From Rhizobium leguminosarum bv. trifolii WSM2297 (lineage in GTDB: Bacteria; Pseudomonadota; Alphaproteobacteria; Rhizobiales; Rhizobiaceae): 64,000 nucleotides of DNA. The stretch lies in the NCBI RefSeq assembly GCF_000271845.1, contig NZ_JH719395.1:4456146-4520145 (forward strand), in the 5' to 3' direction. The translations under genes were made by a program, and so were the position numbers. The notes under the pieces are model-generated. The model saw only the letters and a list, made by a program, of their open reading frames with translations. It was not told where the DNA came from and made no database searches. Position 1 is the first letter of the stretch; each line of letters begins with the position of its first letter. Positions 1 to 7,866 of the stretch are shown here, piece after piece.

Positions 1-2
1 TC

Positions 3-188
3 GCCAAGGGCTATCTTGCGGGTAACAGCATATATAGCTCGATCGTTCATACGCCTGACGTTATTGAAACCTTCTTCGAGAAGCTGGCGCCGGTCTTTAG
101 GCTTATCAAGGAATGCGAAGACGGACGGAACGTCGTGGATCTTTTGAACGGACCTGTTGCCCATGGCGGTTTCAAGCGCCTGAACTGA
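3..188 (+). CDS. Class-III (GSA-type) aminotransferase, C-terminal end only
   Basis: This is the last 61 codons of a gene whose beginning lies outside the window, ending in TGA at 186-188. The tail (…SIYSSIVHTPDVIETFFEKL… …GPVAHGGFKRLN) resembles the C-terminus of PLP-dependent class-III aminotransferases of the glutamate-1-semialdehyde aminomutase type: a helix after an H-T-P/D pair, then a terminal F-K-R-L. The PLP lysine region is not in the window. It sits 38 bp before the PseG-type gene, so it probably belongs to the same nonulosonate operon, where aminotransferases install amino groups on the sugar. Family assignment rests only on the tail and is moderately secure; the substrate is unknown. 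Confidence 0.55.
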   Translation, partial: AKGYLAGNSIYSSIVHTPDVIETFFEKLAPVFRLIKECEDGRNVVDLLNGPVAHGGFKRLN

Positions 189-226
189 TGATGGACCTGG
201 GTCGGTGCCCCACGAGAGAATTTTGA

Positions 227-1771
227 ATGTCGGGAAATTCCGGAGTTCTTGTTTTCCGCTGCGATGGTTCAATATCGATTGGTAGCGGACATATGATGCG
301 TTGCATCACCTTGGCGGAAACGCTTCGCAACTTTGGATATCGTTCGCACTTTATCTGCCGGGAACTTGAGGGAAATCTCATTTCAGTTGTGGCTGAAAGG
401 GGTTTTGAGGTTCACCGTCTTCTGTTGGTTCCGCAGCCCGCCATCGATTTGGAAAGTACGCAGGAGGAGGCGTTCCACGAACAAGCGGATGCTCTCGAAT
501 GCCGAGAGATTATGAAAGCGATCCAGCCTGAAAGGGTGATTGTCGATAGTTACGCACTAGGATCTGGATGGGCGAAGAACGCGGTTCCAATGGGTTGCGA
601 CGTGTTAGTCATAGACGATCTCGCGGACAGGCCGCTGTTGTGCGATATCGTTCTTAACCAAAACTTCGGCCGGCAAGTCGAAGAATATGATCATCTCTTG
701 TCAAGCGGGTGCAAGCGGTTGATTGGCCCGCTGTTTGCACTCATCCGACCTGAATTTGCTCAAGCCAGATCGCGTTCCTTGTCCAGGCGGCGAGGACAAA
801 GCCTTCAGCATTTGCTCATTGCATTTGGCGCTACCGATCCAGATAATTGCAGCGGTAAGGTCCTTGCCTACCTTTTGGAACAGCGGCCCTTTTTGGTTCA
901 GAGGATCACGATTGTTTTGGGAGCACAGGCGCCGCATTTTGCTGACGTATTGCAGCGTGCGAGGACTGCCCCGATCCCGGTAGACGTCCTTTCAGGAGTG
1001 GCCGATATGGCTGAATTGCTCGTCGGCTGCGACGCCGCGATCGGTGCAGCCGGAACAAGTGTCTGGGAGAGATGCGTACTCGGTGTTCCGTCGCTGCTGC
1101 TTACGTTTGCGGAGAACCAGCGAGCTGGAATGATCGCGCTAGACGCCGCATACGCAGGTATTGCACTTGGAGATGCCCAGGCTATGGACTGGCAGATCAA
1201 ACTTCGGGATGCTCTGACGAGACTCAGCGATCCCGATGTCCTTAACTTCTACAGTGAACGAGCGTCCACCATCTGTGAGGGGGTGGGGGCCGAGCGAGTG
1301 GCCCACGTAATCATGTCTCAGCGGCTGATTCTGCGTGATGCAACTCTGGACGACGCCCCGGCCATTTGGAATTGGAGGCGGGGCGGAGGAGCGGAACGCT
1401 ATTACAGATCCCCACAAAGGGGAGATATCAATGCGCACATCGCGTGGTTCAGAATGGCATTGGAAGATCGGAAACGTCATCTTCTGATTTTTGAGGTTGA
1501 TTCTGTGCCGGTGGGGCATATTCGTCTGGATCGAAGTGAAGATGGGCAGACGGCAGAAGTCAGTATATGCATCGATCTTGCCCATCGTGGAACTGGGCTG
1601 GGGGCGCGCGCGCTGGGAAAGGCACTGGATTTCGCACAGAAACAGGGGATAAAAGCCCTTTATGCGGAAATTCACCACGACAATTTCGGATCCTTGAAGG
1701 TTTTCCGCGGGCTGCAGTTTGATACTGTCGAAGAATCAACCCCATTTTTGCGCTTGAGGTTGGTCCTTTGA
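227..1771 (+). CDS. PseG-like UDP-sugar hydrolase fused to a PseH-like GNAT acetyltransferase
   Basis: This 514-residue protein has two parts. Residues 1 to about 360 look like PseG, which removes UDP from UDP-2,4-diacetamido-trideoxy-altropyranose in pseudaminic acid synthesis: an N-terminal R-C-D-G-S…G-S-G-H-M-M-R-C motif and a GT-B-like C-half with GAAGTSVWERCVLGVPSLLL. Residues from about 363 (in-frame ATG at 1313, no clear ribosome site before it) form a GNAT domain with a R-G-T-G-L-G-A-R acetyl-CoA loop, as in PseH, which N-acetylates the 4-amino sugar. Start 227 follows GAGAGAA; earlier in-frame ATGs at 188/191 hit a stop at 224. The order hydrolase then acetyltransferase in one chain would join consecutive or neighbouring steps. 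Role is inferred from family and context. Confidence 0.85.
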   Translation: MSGNSGVLVFRCDGSISIGSGHMMRCITLAETLRNFGYRSHFICRELEGNLISVVAERGFEVHRLLLVPQPAIDLESTQEEAFHEQADALECREIMKAIQPERVIVDSYALGSGWAKNAVPMGCDVLVIDDLADRPLLCDIVLNQNFGRQVEEYDHLLSSGCKRLIGPLFALIRPEFAQARSRSLSRRRGQSLQHLLIAFGATDPDNCSGKVLAYLLEQRPFLVQRITIVLGAQAPHFADVLQRARTAPIPVDVLSGVADMAELLVGCDAAIGAAGTSVWERCVLGVPSLLLTFAENQRAGMIALDAAYAGIALGDAQAMDWQIKLRDALTRLSDPDVLNFYSERASTICEGVGAERVAHVIMSQRLILRDATLDDAPAIWNWRRGGGAERYYRSPQRGDINAHIAWFRMALEDRKRHLLIFEVDSVPVGHIRLDRSEDGQTAEVSICIDLAHRGTGLGARALGKALDFAQKQGIKALYAEIHHDNFGSLKVFRGLQFDTVEESTPFLRLRLVL

Positions 1772-1903
1772 GCGTAAGAGCCTTTGGCGCATCCAGCTTG
1801 GGTTTGCTTTACAAGCGTGCATGATTTGACTATTGCACCTGTTCCTATAACGGCCTCGCGGGGAGGTGAAAACGCTATCCCAACAGACCCAATGGAGAAT
1901 TCG

Positions 1904-2953
1904 ATGACGATAAAAATCGGCGATCGGTTTGTCGGGCCCGAACACGCTCCGGTCATCATCGCGGAAATGTCCGGGAATCATAATCGGTCGCTGGATAGAG
2001 CGCTGTCGATCGTAGACGCCGCTGCGGACGCTGGTGCGCACGTTCTGAAGCTGCAGACATATACACCCGATACGATTACGCTCAATGTGCGTGGCGGCAA
2101 CTTCGAGATTTCAGATTCTGGCAGCCCCTGGGCAGGCAAGAACCTCCATGATCTGTATGCGGAGGCCTACACGCCCTGGGAGTGGCATGCGCCGATTATG
2201 GCGAGGGCCCGCGATCGCGGGATGCAATGCTTCAGTTCGCCTTTCGACGAGACGGCAGTGGACTTTCTGGTTGGCCTGGATGTTCCGGCATTCAAGATCG
2301 CTTCTTTCGAGAACAACCACCTTCCGCTGATAAGAAGGGCCGCAGCCACGGGAAAACCTCTGATCATCTCCACAGGAATGGCGACGATTGCAGAATTGGA
2401 CGAGGCTGTTCGGACTGCACGGGCCGCAGGTTGCAAGGATCTCATCCTCCTGAAGTGCACGAGCACCTATCCGGCAACACCACAGAACAGCAACATTCTG
2501 ACGATACCGCATATGTCGGCGCTTTTCGATTGCCAAGTCGGTCTCTCCGATCACACGATGGGCGTCGGCGTGGCGGTGGCAGCAGTGGCGCACGGGGCGA
2601 CGGTGGTGGAAAAGCACTTTACTCTGCGACGGGCCGATGGCGGCATCGACAGCGCCTTTTCCCTTGAGCCGGAGGAAATGAATAGCCTCGTGTTGGAGAC
2701 GGAGCGTGCTTGGCAAGCACTTGGCGCCGTGGCCTACGGGCCGACAGAGGCAGAGCAGAAATCGCTTGTATTCCGGCGGTCGCTCTATGTTGCGCGTGAG
2801 ATTCATGCTGGCGAGGTTTTTACGACGGAAAATATCCGCATCGTTCGGCCTGGGCAAGGATTGCCTCCGCGCGATTTCGCAGCCGTTTTGGGGCGAAAGG
2901 CAAATCGCGATCTGTCCATAGGCACGCCGATGTCGTGGGAATTAATAGGATAG
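1904..2953 (+). CDS. pseI: Pseudaminic acid synthase-type NeuB family enzyme
   Basis: A 349-residue NeuB-family protein that would condense phosphoenolpyruvate with a 6-deoxy-2,4-diacetamido-hexose to make a nonulosonate in the cytoplasm. Seen features: the N-terminal I-I-A-E-M-S-G-N-H-N motif, K-L-Q-T-Y-T-P-D-T near residue 50, F-K-I-A-S-F-E-N-N-H, I-S-T-G-M-A, G-L-S-D-H-T, V-E-K-H-F-T-L and a C-terminal antifreeze-like SAF domain (about 290-349). The E-M-S-G-N-H-N signature favours the pseudaminic (PseI) over the sialic (NeuB) branch. I chose ATG 1904 because GGAGA lies 5 bp upstream; the longer reading from a TTG at 1784 adds unrelated residues. The 132-bp gap from the preceding gene is noncoding. 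Confidence 0.88.
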   Translation: MTIKIGDRFVGPEHAPVIIAEMSGNHNRSLDRALSIVDAAADAGAHVLKLQTYTPDTITLNVRGGNFEISDSGSPWAGKNLHDLYAEAYTPWEWHAPIMARARDRGMQCFSSPFDETAVDFLVGLDVPAFKIASFENNHLPLIRRAAATGKPLIISTGMATIAELDEAVRTARAAGCKDLILLKCTSTYPATPQNSNILTIPHMSALFDCQVGLSDHTMGVGVAVAAVAHGATVVEKHFTLRRADGGIDSAFSLEPEEMNSLVLETERAWQALGAVAYGPTEAEQKSLVFRRSLYVAREIHAGEVFTTENIRIVRPGQGLPPRDFAAVLGRKANRDLSIGTPMSWELIG

Positions 2954-2962
2954 GGACCGTAG

Positions 2963-3460
2963 ATGATAGCGACACAGCGGCTGTTCCTGCGGCCCCTGCG
3001 GCAGGAAGATGCGACGCAACGGTATCTCGATTGGTTTCGCGGTCCCGCGTCCGAGAGAATCTACTCCAGCGACTTAATGAACGAAACGGACGATCTGCGA
3101 CGCTATATCGCAGAGAGGCAAGCGCGCGAAGACGTTTTGTTTCTCGGAATATTTGAGCGGACATCGGGTGACCATATCGGAAATCTGAAGTATGAGCCGA
3201 TTTCCGAAAAGGAATTTGTGGCGACCATGGGCATTTTCATCGGCGAGCCCTCAGCTCGCGGTAAGGGAATTGCCGGCGAAGCGATCCAGGCGGCCAACTC
3301 CTGGCTTAAGGATCGTCGTCGCATCCGCAAAATCGTTCTCGGGGTCGAAACCAACAATATCGCGGCCATAAGGGCATACGAAAAGATCGGTTTCCTATTT
3401 GAGGAATGCGAGGAGATTTCTCCCTCTGCATCGACGCTCAGCATGGTGCTCACTCTATGA
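2963..3460 (+). CDS. GNAT-family N-acetyltransferase
   Basis: A 165-residue single-domain GNAT protein. It begins with the typical RLFLRPLRQEDA strand and has a G-I-F-I-G-E…A-R-G-K-G-I-A-G-E-A acetyl-CoA loop at about residues 90-110 and the closing N-N-I-A-A-I-R-A-Y-E-K-I-G-F motif. It lies 9 bp after pseI and its stop overlaps the next start (ATGA), so it is translationally coupled to the polysaccharide gene. It is a second acetyltransferase in the locus, besides the one fused to PseG; either could be the PseH step, and the other may modify a different amino group or sugar. Confidence 0.85.
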   Translation: MIATQRLFLRPLRQEDATQRYLDWFRGPASERIYSSDLMNETDDLRRYIAERQAREDVLFLGIFERTSGDHIGNLKYEPISEKEFVATMGIFIGEPSARGKGIAGEAIQAANSWLKDRRRIRKIVLGVETNNIAAIRAYEKIGFLFEECEEISPSASTLSMVLTL

Positions 3461-5094
3461 GGTTGCGACGCACCGTCGAAAAAATGCTTGCCCGTCGTCA
3501 GCGACAGGCCGTTCGTCGCTATATGCGGGGTTACCGTCGACTCAGGGACACGGGAGACCTTGCAAAAGTCGATAATATCAAGAACGCACTGGCCCATACC
3601 GAAATCGGTGTGGCCGGCAATGCTTCCATTTCGTTCTTCGGCCCGTCGCTGCCATTTGCCGACAAGGTCATCCGTCAATACTTGTTGATTACAATCGCGG
3701 AGAAGTCGCTGAACAGAAAGCTTCTGGCTGCCTCCAGTCACGCGGGACATTCCATAGTTCACCCGCTTCCCGCGGTTTGGCGGCGAGCGCTCGTTGCGCA
3801 TGGATTTCCGGTGTCGAACCTTCGCTGCCGGTTGCTTTGGATGGCTTTTCTGGTTGCAATGTTCTGTTATGGGCTTTTCGCTATATGCCGGACGTTGATG
3901 ACTGCCCTGGCGCGGGGGGACGCGGTGCCGATGGGCGACACTGCCTATTTTGCTGGCATCTCAGCCGGCCAACTGCCGAGACGCCAGCAGCCCAGCTATG
4001 ATATATTCTCCTGGTATGCGTCTTGGACTTCTCGTGCTCCAGCCTTGCAAGCGCTGACACACAGCATCGGATCGCCGGCGCCGACGCCGGCGGGCAATCT
4101 GCCCTTGCGTTTTGTCCGACAGCCGCAGCCGCTACCCGCAGGATTCGATGAATGGCGCAGGCTGGCGTGGCGCTATTGCAGCCTCATTTATCTCGCTGTG
4201 GCCGGAGCACTGCGGGGTCGGTGGTGGCATGTCCTTTTGCTTCGCGAGGCCGCAAGGGCCGCGGATATAAAGGCTGTATCGCCCGATCGTCTTCCACGGG
4301 ATTATCTGATCAACAATTCCGGATGGCTGTATAGGCCAATCTGGACTTACTTCGCCGAGGCGGCCGGTAGCCGCGTCCTGTTTTACTTCTATTCGACAAA
4401 CTGCGAGGTCTTCAAAAATCCTTATGGATATCCTCGTCAAAGCAACCATTGGGAACTGTGCAGTTGGTCAACCTACCTCGTGTGGGACAAATATCAGAAG
4501 GATTTCATTCGCCGTCTCGGTCTGAATGCTGACATTCAGATTGTGGGTCCCATCTGGTTCTCCGACGCCGATGCGGAAATTCCATCCTTGACCGGCGCGA
4601 AGGTCGCTGTGTTTGACGTTCAGCCGATGCGGGACTCCATCTATCAAAGTTTTGCGTTAAGTATGGAATACTACACGCCCGACACGGCGATCCGATTTGC
4701 CGAGGATGTCGTCGCAGGTGCGCAAGCTAGCGAAGTTCAGGTTCTCTGGAAGAGAAAACGCAACATAGGCAGGAATGTCCACTCGCATTATGCGAAAGTT
4801 CTCGACCGGTTGGGAAATGCGGACCGCATCGTATCCATCGAGCCTTCTTTGGCTGCCCAGCACGTCATTGCGGGTTCGGATTGTGTGGTGAGCATGCCGT
4901 TTACATCGACGGCCATTATCGCTCGCACGATGAACAAGCCATCATGCTATTATGATCCGACAGGTCTCGTAGAAGCTGACGATCGCGCCGCGCATGGAAT
5001 CGAGATATTGAAGACGGCCGGCGAACTTAACGCTTGGATTCAAAAAAACGCGATGGTACATGGCCCCGTCGATGGGAGTAGGCAGAATGAATGA
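3457..5094 (+). CDS. Polysaccharide biosynthesis PFTS-motif protein
   Basis: A 545-residue protein. Near residue 480 it has C-V-V-S-M-P-F-T-S-T-A, the signature that names the PFTS-motif family of polysaccharide-locus proteins, probably glycosyltransferase-like but without a proven reaction. A hydrophobic segment around residues 125-150 (LLWMAFLVAMFCYGLF) and another near 245 suggest membrane contact; the C-terminal half has alternating Rossmann-like strands (KVAVFDVQPM, VQVLWKRKR, ADRIVSIEP, IIAGSDCVV). Start 3457 (ATG) overlaps the previous TGA, which I prefer to the in-frame start at 3406 because the latter would overlap the acetyltransferase by 55 bp. It may add or transfer the acidic sugar made by this operon; that is inference. 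Confidence 0.75.
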   Translation: MRLRRTVEKMLARRQRQAVRRYMRGYRRLRDTGDLAKVDNIKNALAHTEIGVAGNASISFFGPSLPFADKVIRQYLLITIAEKSLNRKLLAASSHAGHSIVHPLPAVWRRALVAHGFPVSNLRCRLLWMAFLVAMFCYGLFAICRTLMTALARGDAVPMGDTAYFAGISAGQLPRRQQPSYDIFSWYASWTSRAPALQALTHSIGSPAPTPAGNLPLRFVRQPQPLPAGFDEWRRLAWRYCSLIYLAVAGALRGRWWHVLLLREAARAADIKAVSPDRLPRDYLINNSGWLYRPIWTYFAEAAGSRVLFYFYSTNCEVFKNPYGYPRQSNHWELCSWSTYLVWDKYQKDFIRRLGLNADIQIVGPIWFSDADAEIPSLTGAKVAVFDVQPMRDSIYQSFALSMEYYTPDTAIRFAEDVVAGAQASEVQVLWKRKRNIGRNVHSHYAKVLDRLGNADRIVSIEPSLAAQHVIAGSDCVVSMPFTSTAIIARTMNKPSCYYDPTGLVEADDRAAHGIEILKTAGELNAWIQKNAMVHGPVDGSRQNE

Positions 5095-5971
5095 ACGGCG
5101 CATTATCGAAATTGGATATGGCGATGTTCGCCGTGTAAGGATCGGCCGAGGCCTGCCGCTGGTCTATATTGGCGGTCCATGTGCAATCGAAAGCAGGGAT
5201 CACGCATTCAAAATGGCGGAAGCCATTGCGGCTGTGTGCGATCGATTGAACATGCCTTGGATCTACAAGTCCTGCTACGATAAGGATTCGCGTTCATCGG
5301 CAACAAGTTTTCACGGCGTCGGGCTTGAAGACGGCATGAGAATTCTCTCGGATATCCGCAACGAATTCGGGGTTCCGGTGGTGTCAGATTTTTCGGACCC
5401 ATCTTGGGCGGCCGCAACGGGTGAAGTCTGCGATTTAGTCCAGGTCCCCGCTTATTTGTGCCGGCAAACTTCCATTCTGCGGGCAGCCGCCGAGGCAGGG
5501 CGTCCCGTTCATCTCAAAAAGGGACAATTCATGAGTCCCTGGAATATGCGAAACTCGGTCCGCAAGCTCGAATCCTTCGGCTGCGATCAGATCCTCCTGA
5601 CCGATCGTGGAACTTTTCTCGGCTATAACATGTTGGTCAACGACATGACCTGTTTTCCGATCATGGCCAAAACGGGCTATCCGGTTTGCTTTGACGCCAC
5701 CCACTCGGTGCAAATGCCGACGTCGATGGGCAATCTTTCCGGTGGCCAGCGCGAATTCATTCCATTCCTAGTGCGCGCCGCCGTCGGCGGTGGTATCGAT
5801 GCGCTTTTTATGGAAACGCATGACGATCCCGATAATGCGTTGTCTGACCCGAACACCGTTTTGGATTTAAGGTATTTGGAATTGGTGTTGTCACAGGCCA
5901 TTGCCATGCATGAAGCAAGGCTCTCGATCCTGGACCAACATGGAGAAGACAATGTCCACCCGTCCATTTAA
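5087..5971 (+). CDS. kdsA: KdsA-family 3-deoxy-8-phosphooctulonate synthase homologue
   Basis: A 294-residue member of the KDO8P synthase family, which joins phosphoenolpyruvate to arabinose-5-phosphate. Conserved blocks are present: G-G-P-C-A-I-E-S (the Cys-containing form typical of metal-dependent enzymes) near residue 28, S-F-H-G-V-G-L-E-D-G, V-P-A-Y-L-C-R-Q-T, L-K-K-G-Q-F-M-S-P-W, C-F-D-A-T-H-S-V-Q, S-G-G-Q-R-E-F and M-E-T-H-D-D-P. The usual K-A-N-R-(S/T)-S motif reads K-D-S-R-S-S, which is odd (see findings). GGGAG lies 8 bp before ATG 5087, and the start overlaps the previous stop. Placement inside a capsule locus suggests a dedicated second copy for an exported Kdo-like sugar rather than the lipopolysaccharide-core enzyme. 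Confidence 0.82.
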   Translation: MNERRIIEIGYGDVRRVRIGRGLPLVYIGGPCAIESRDHAFKMAEAIAAVCDRLNMPWIYKSCYDKDSRSSATSFHGVGLEDGMRILSDIRNEFGVPVVSDFSDPSWAAATGEVCDLVQVPAYLCRQTSILRAAAEAGRPVHLKKGQFMSPWNMRNSVRKLESFGCDQILLTDRGTFLGYNMLVNDMTCFPIMAKTGYPVCFDATHSVQMPTSMGNLSGGQREFIPFLVRAAVGGGIDALFMETHDDPDNALSDPNTVLDLRYLELVLSQAIAMHEARLSILDQHGEDNVHPSI

Positions 5972-6398
5972 GGATTTCCGCGTATCGGAACTGGCAATGC
6001 CAATCGGAGATTTTCCGGTGGTATCGATGCAAACGATATTCAAGACAGCTCTGGAAGAAATGGGCCGCAGCAAACTCGGCATCGTTTGTATTACGGACCC
6101 AGGTATGATGCTTTTAGGGGTTGTAACCGATGGCGACATCCGCCGCCGGCTTTTGTCGGATCAACGTCCCTTCTCAGCCCTGTTCGGCGATGATGCACTG
6201 GATCACGCTACTCGTCATCCCGTGACAGTGAGTGCAGATGCGAGCCTTATGGATGCCATCCAAGTGATGGAGGATAGACGGGTTTGGGACCTGCCTGTTG
6301 TTGACGCGGACGGTCGGCTGGAAGGCCTTCTCCATCTTCATCGGGTCATGCAAGTCCTCCTGGGTGTCAAGGAATTTTCGCCCGCGGCGCGGTCGTAG
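5952..6398 (+). CDS. Stand-alone CBS-pair protein
   Basis: A 148-residue protein made of two CBS motifs (about residues 15-75 and 80-145), with L-G-V-V-T-D-G-D-I-R-R-R and L-P-V-V-D-A-D-G-R-L-E-G-L-L-H-L-H as signatures. The T-D-G-D-x-R-R and the final H-L-H resemble the C-terminal half of KdsD/KpsF arabinose-5-phosphate isomerases, and also CBS regions attached to sugar-nucleotidyltransferases, but no SIS or transferase domain is present. It overlaps kdsA by 20 bp; ATG 5952 is preferred over 5940 because GGAGAAG sits just upstream. A regulatory or adenylate-sensing partner of a Kdo-pathway enzyme is possible but unproven. Confidence 0.75.
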   Translation: MSTRPFKDFRVSELAMPIGDFPVVSMQTIFKTALEEMGRSKLGIVCITDPGMMLLGVVTDGDIRRRLLSDQRPFSALFGDDALDHATRHPVTVSADASLMDAIQVMEDRRVWDLPVVDADGRLEGLLHLHRVMQVLLGVKEFSPAARS

Positions 6399-6533
6399 AT
6401 GTCCGACACTGTCGCGATCTTTGGCAATTTCAACCCGCGCGACAGATCGTGCCCACCCCAACAAATCCCAGCCAGAATAAGGCAAAATGGCGGGTCGGTT
6501 GGCGCGGCCGATACAGCGCCGCATCTACAATAG
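6399..6533 (+). CDS. 44-codon ORF abutting the CBS gene, possibly a truncated gene start
   Basis: The ATG at 6399 follows directly on the TAG stop of the CBS gene, a layout typical of coupled operon genes. It reads M-S-D-T-V-A-I-F-G-N-F-N-P-R and runs 44 codons to TAG 6531-6533. The first 14 residues look like a beta-strand plus loop start of an ordinary enzyme, but what follows (proline- and glutamine-rich) does not. It could be the remnant of a gene cut when the following genes arrived, or a chance ORF. I recognise no family. Confidence 0.25.
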   Translation: MSDTVAIFGNFNPRDRSCPPQQIPARIRQNGGSVGAADTAPHLQ

Positions 6534-6617
6534 CTAATACGGACGATGCGGAAATTTGCAAGGACACGGCTGCCGCTAGTTGGTATGAGTTCCCGTCAAT
6601 CATCGGTGACCTATACC

Positions 6618-7667
6618 ATGCGTAGCCCTTCACGAAAATTTATTCCATCACTCCATCTGTTGCGCGGTATATGCGCGGTGTCGGTGGCTTTGTACCACTA
6701 CTTGGCCTGGGGGCACCAGTTTGTCATCAGCAGTATGGGCACATTCGGTGTCTACACCTTCTTTATTCTCTCTGCGGTGGTATTACTCCACACGCATGCC
6801 GAAGAGTTCCATGATGTTATCTCGAGAGAGCGTTTACTGAAATTCTACGTGCTCAGGTTTGCCCGGGTAATTCCCCTCCTTGCGGCTGTCACCTTATTCG
6901 GCATGGTTTTCGTCCATTTCCAGCAGGGCGCCTCTTTCGACTATATGTGGAAGAAGAGCTTTCTGACCGCTTCTGGACTGTTTGCTTTGCATATGCCGGG
7001 GATACTGTCGACGACAACGGGTGCGTGGTCTCTCGGGATAGAGATTGTATTCTACTTGCTTTTTCCGGTTTTGGCGTTGCTATGCTCGGTTATGTCGACA
7101 CGAGCAATTGCGTCATGGGTGGTGCTTCTTCTGTTGGCACAGTATGCGTTGCTGAAATCTCTTCCGGAGTCTTCGGCTCCCGAATTTTGGGGCCAATACA
7201 TCATGCCTTTGACATTTGCGCCATTTTTCGGGGTCGGCTTTTTGATATATCGATCGCACAGAATCAACTCGCACTTAGATCTCGGGCTATCGCTGGTATG
7301 CTTATCCCTGGTATTTGGCTTCTCACTCATTTCGCGGGGAGACGTATTGGCTGCCGGTTTCACATATCTGCTGCTGACGGGACTCGCCGGTGGCGCGGTT
7401 TATTTCGCGTGGTCTGCAAAGCTACCAGCTTTGCTCTTACCTCTTGCGATGTTTCTCGGGAACATCAGCTACTCGCTTTACCTTACGCACTGGATTGCGT
7501 TTGAGTTCGCCAAGAAGTCAGGTGTTCCGGCGATATTCCCCGTTGTAGCGATTTCGATCGCGTATTTATGTTGGAAATTTATCGAAAGACCTGCACGACG
7601 CTTTCTGACCCCGCCTCCTACGGAAACGGCCTCTCCAACTGCAGCCGGTTTGTCTCAATCAAAGTAA
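6618..7667 (+). CDS. Acyltransferase-3 (OafA/WecH-type) membrane protein
   Basis: A 349-residue integral membrane protein of the acyltransferase-3 family, which acetylates or otherwise acylates extracytoplasmic sugars. It opens with F-I-P-S-L-H-L-L-R-G-I-C-A-V-S-V-A-L-Y-H and its catalytic-type R…H pair, has about ten hydrophobic segments, W-S-L-G-I-E-I-V-F-Y-L-L-F-P at about residue 130, and ends with S-Y-S-L-Y-L-T-H-W and F-I-E-R-P-A-R-R. Start 6618 has GGTGA about 9 bp upstream; an upstream ATG at 6546 is in frame but adds 24 untypical residues. It is the first gene after an approximately 220-bp break in the operon and probably decorates the polymer. Confidence 0.85.
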   Translation: MRSPSRKFIPSLHLLRGICAVSVALYHYLAWGHQFVISSMGTFGVYTFFILSAVVLLHTHAEEFHDVISRERLLKFYVLRFARVIPLLAAVTLFGMVFVHFQQGASFDYMWKKSFLTASGLFALHMPGILSTTTGAWSLGIEIVFYLLFPVLALLCSVMSTRAIASWVVLLLLAQYALLKSLPESSAPEFWGQYIMPLTFAPFFGVGFLIYRSHRINSHLDLGLSLVCLSLVFGFSLISRGDVLAAGFTYLLLTGLAGGAVYFAWSAKLPALLLPLAMFLGNISYSLYLTHWIAFEFAKKSGVPAIFPVVAISIAYLCWKFIERPARRFLTPPPTETASPTAAGLSQSK

Positions 7668-7866
7668 TGAAGTTCTGAAAGGTGGTCTTTCCACCGCGGC
7701 GCCGGTCGATTAGTCTCCAGCGATTTACAACCCAGATTGAAGCAAGAAAATGCTGTCTGATCTGTGTTTTTGTATGCAGCTGGTATTTCGACCACCGTGG
7801 ATTACCTAACCGAGAGGTATTGATGAAACTAGAACGTAAAGACATCCAGCGGGGGAGGCGAATATA

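Noticed and set aside
1784..1903. Longer pseI starting at TTG 1784
   Set aside because: The extra 40 residues do not resemble the family, whereas ATG 1904 has GGAGA at good spacing.
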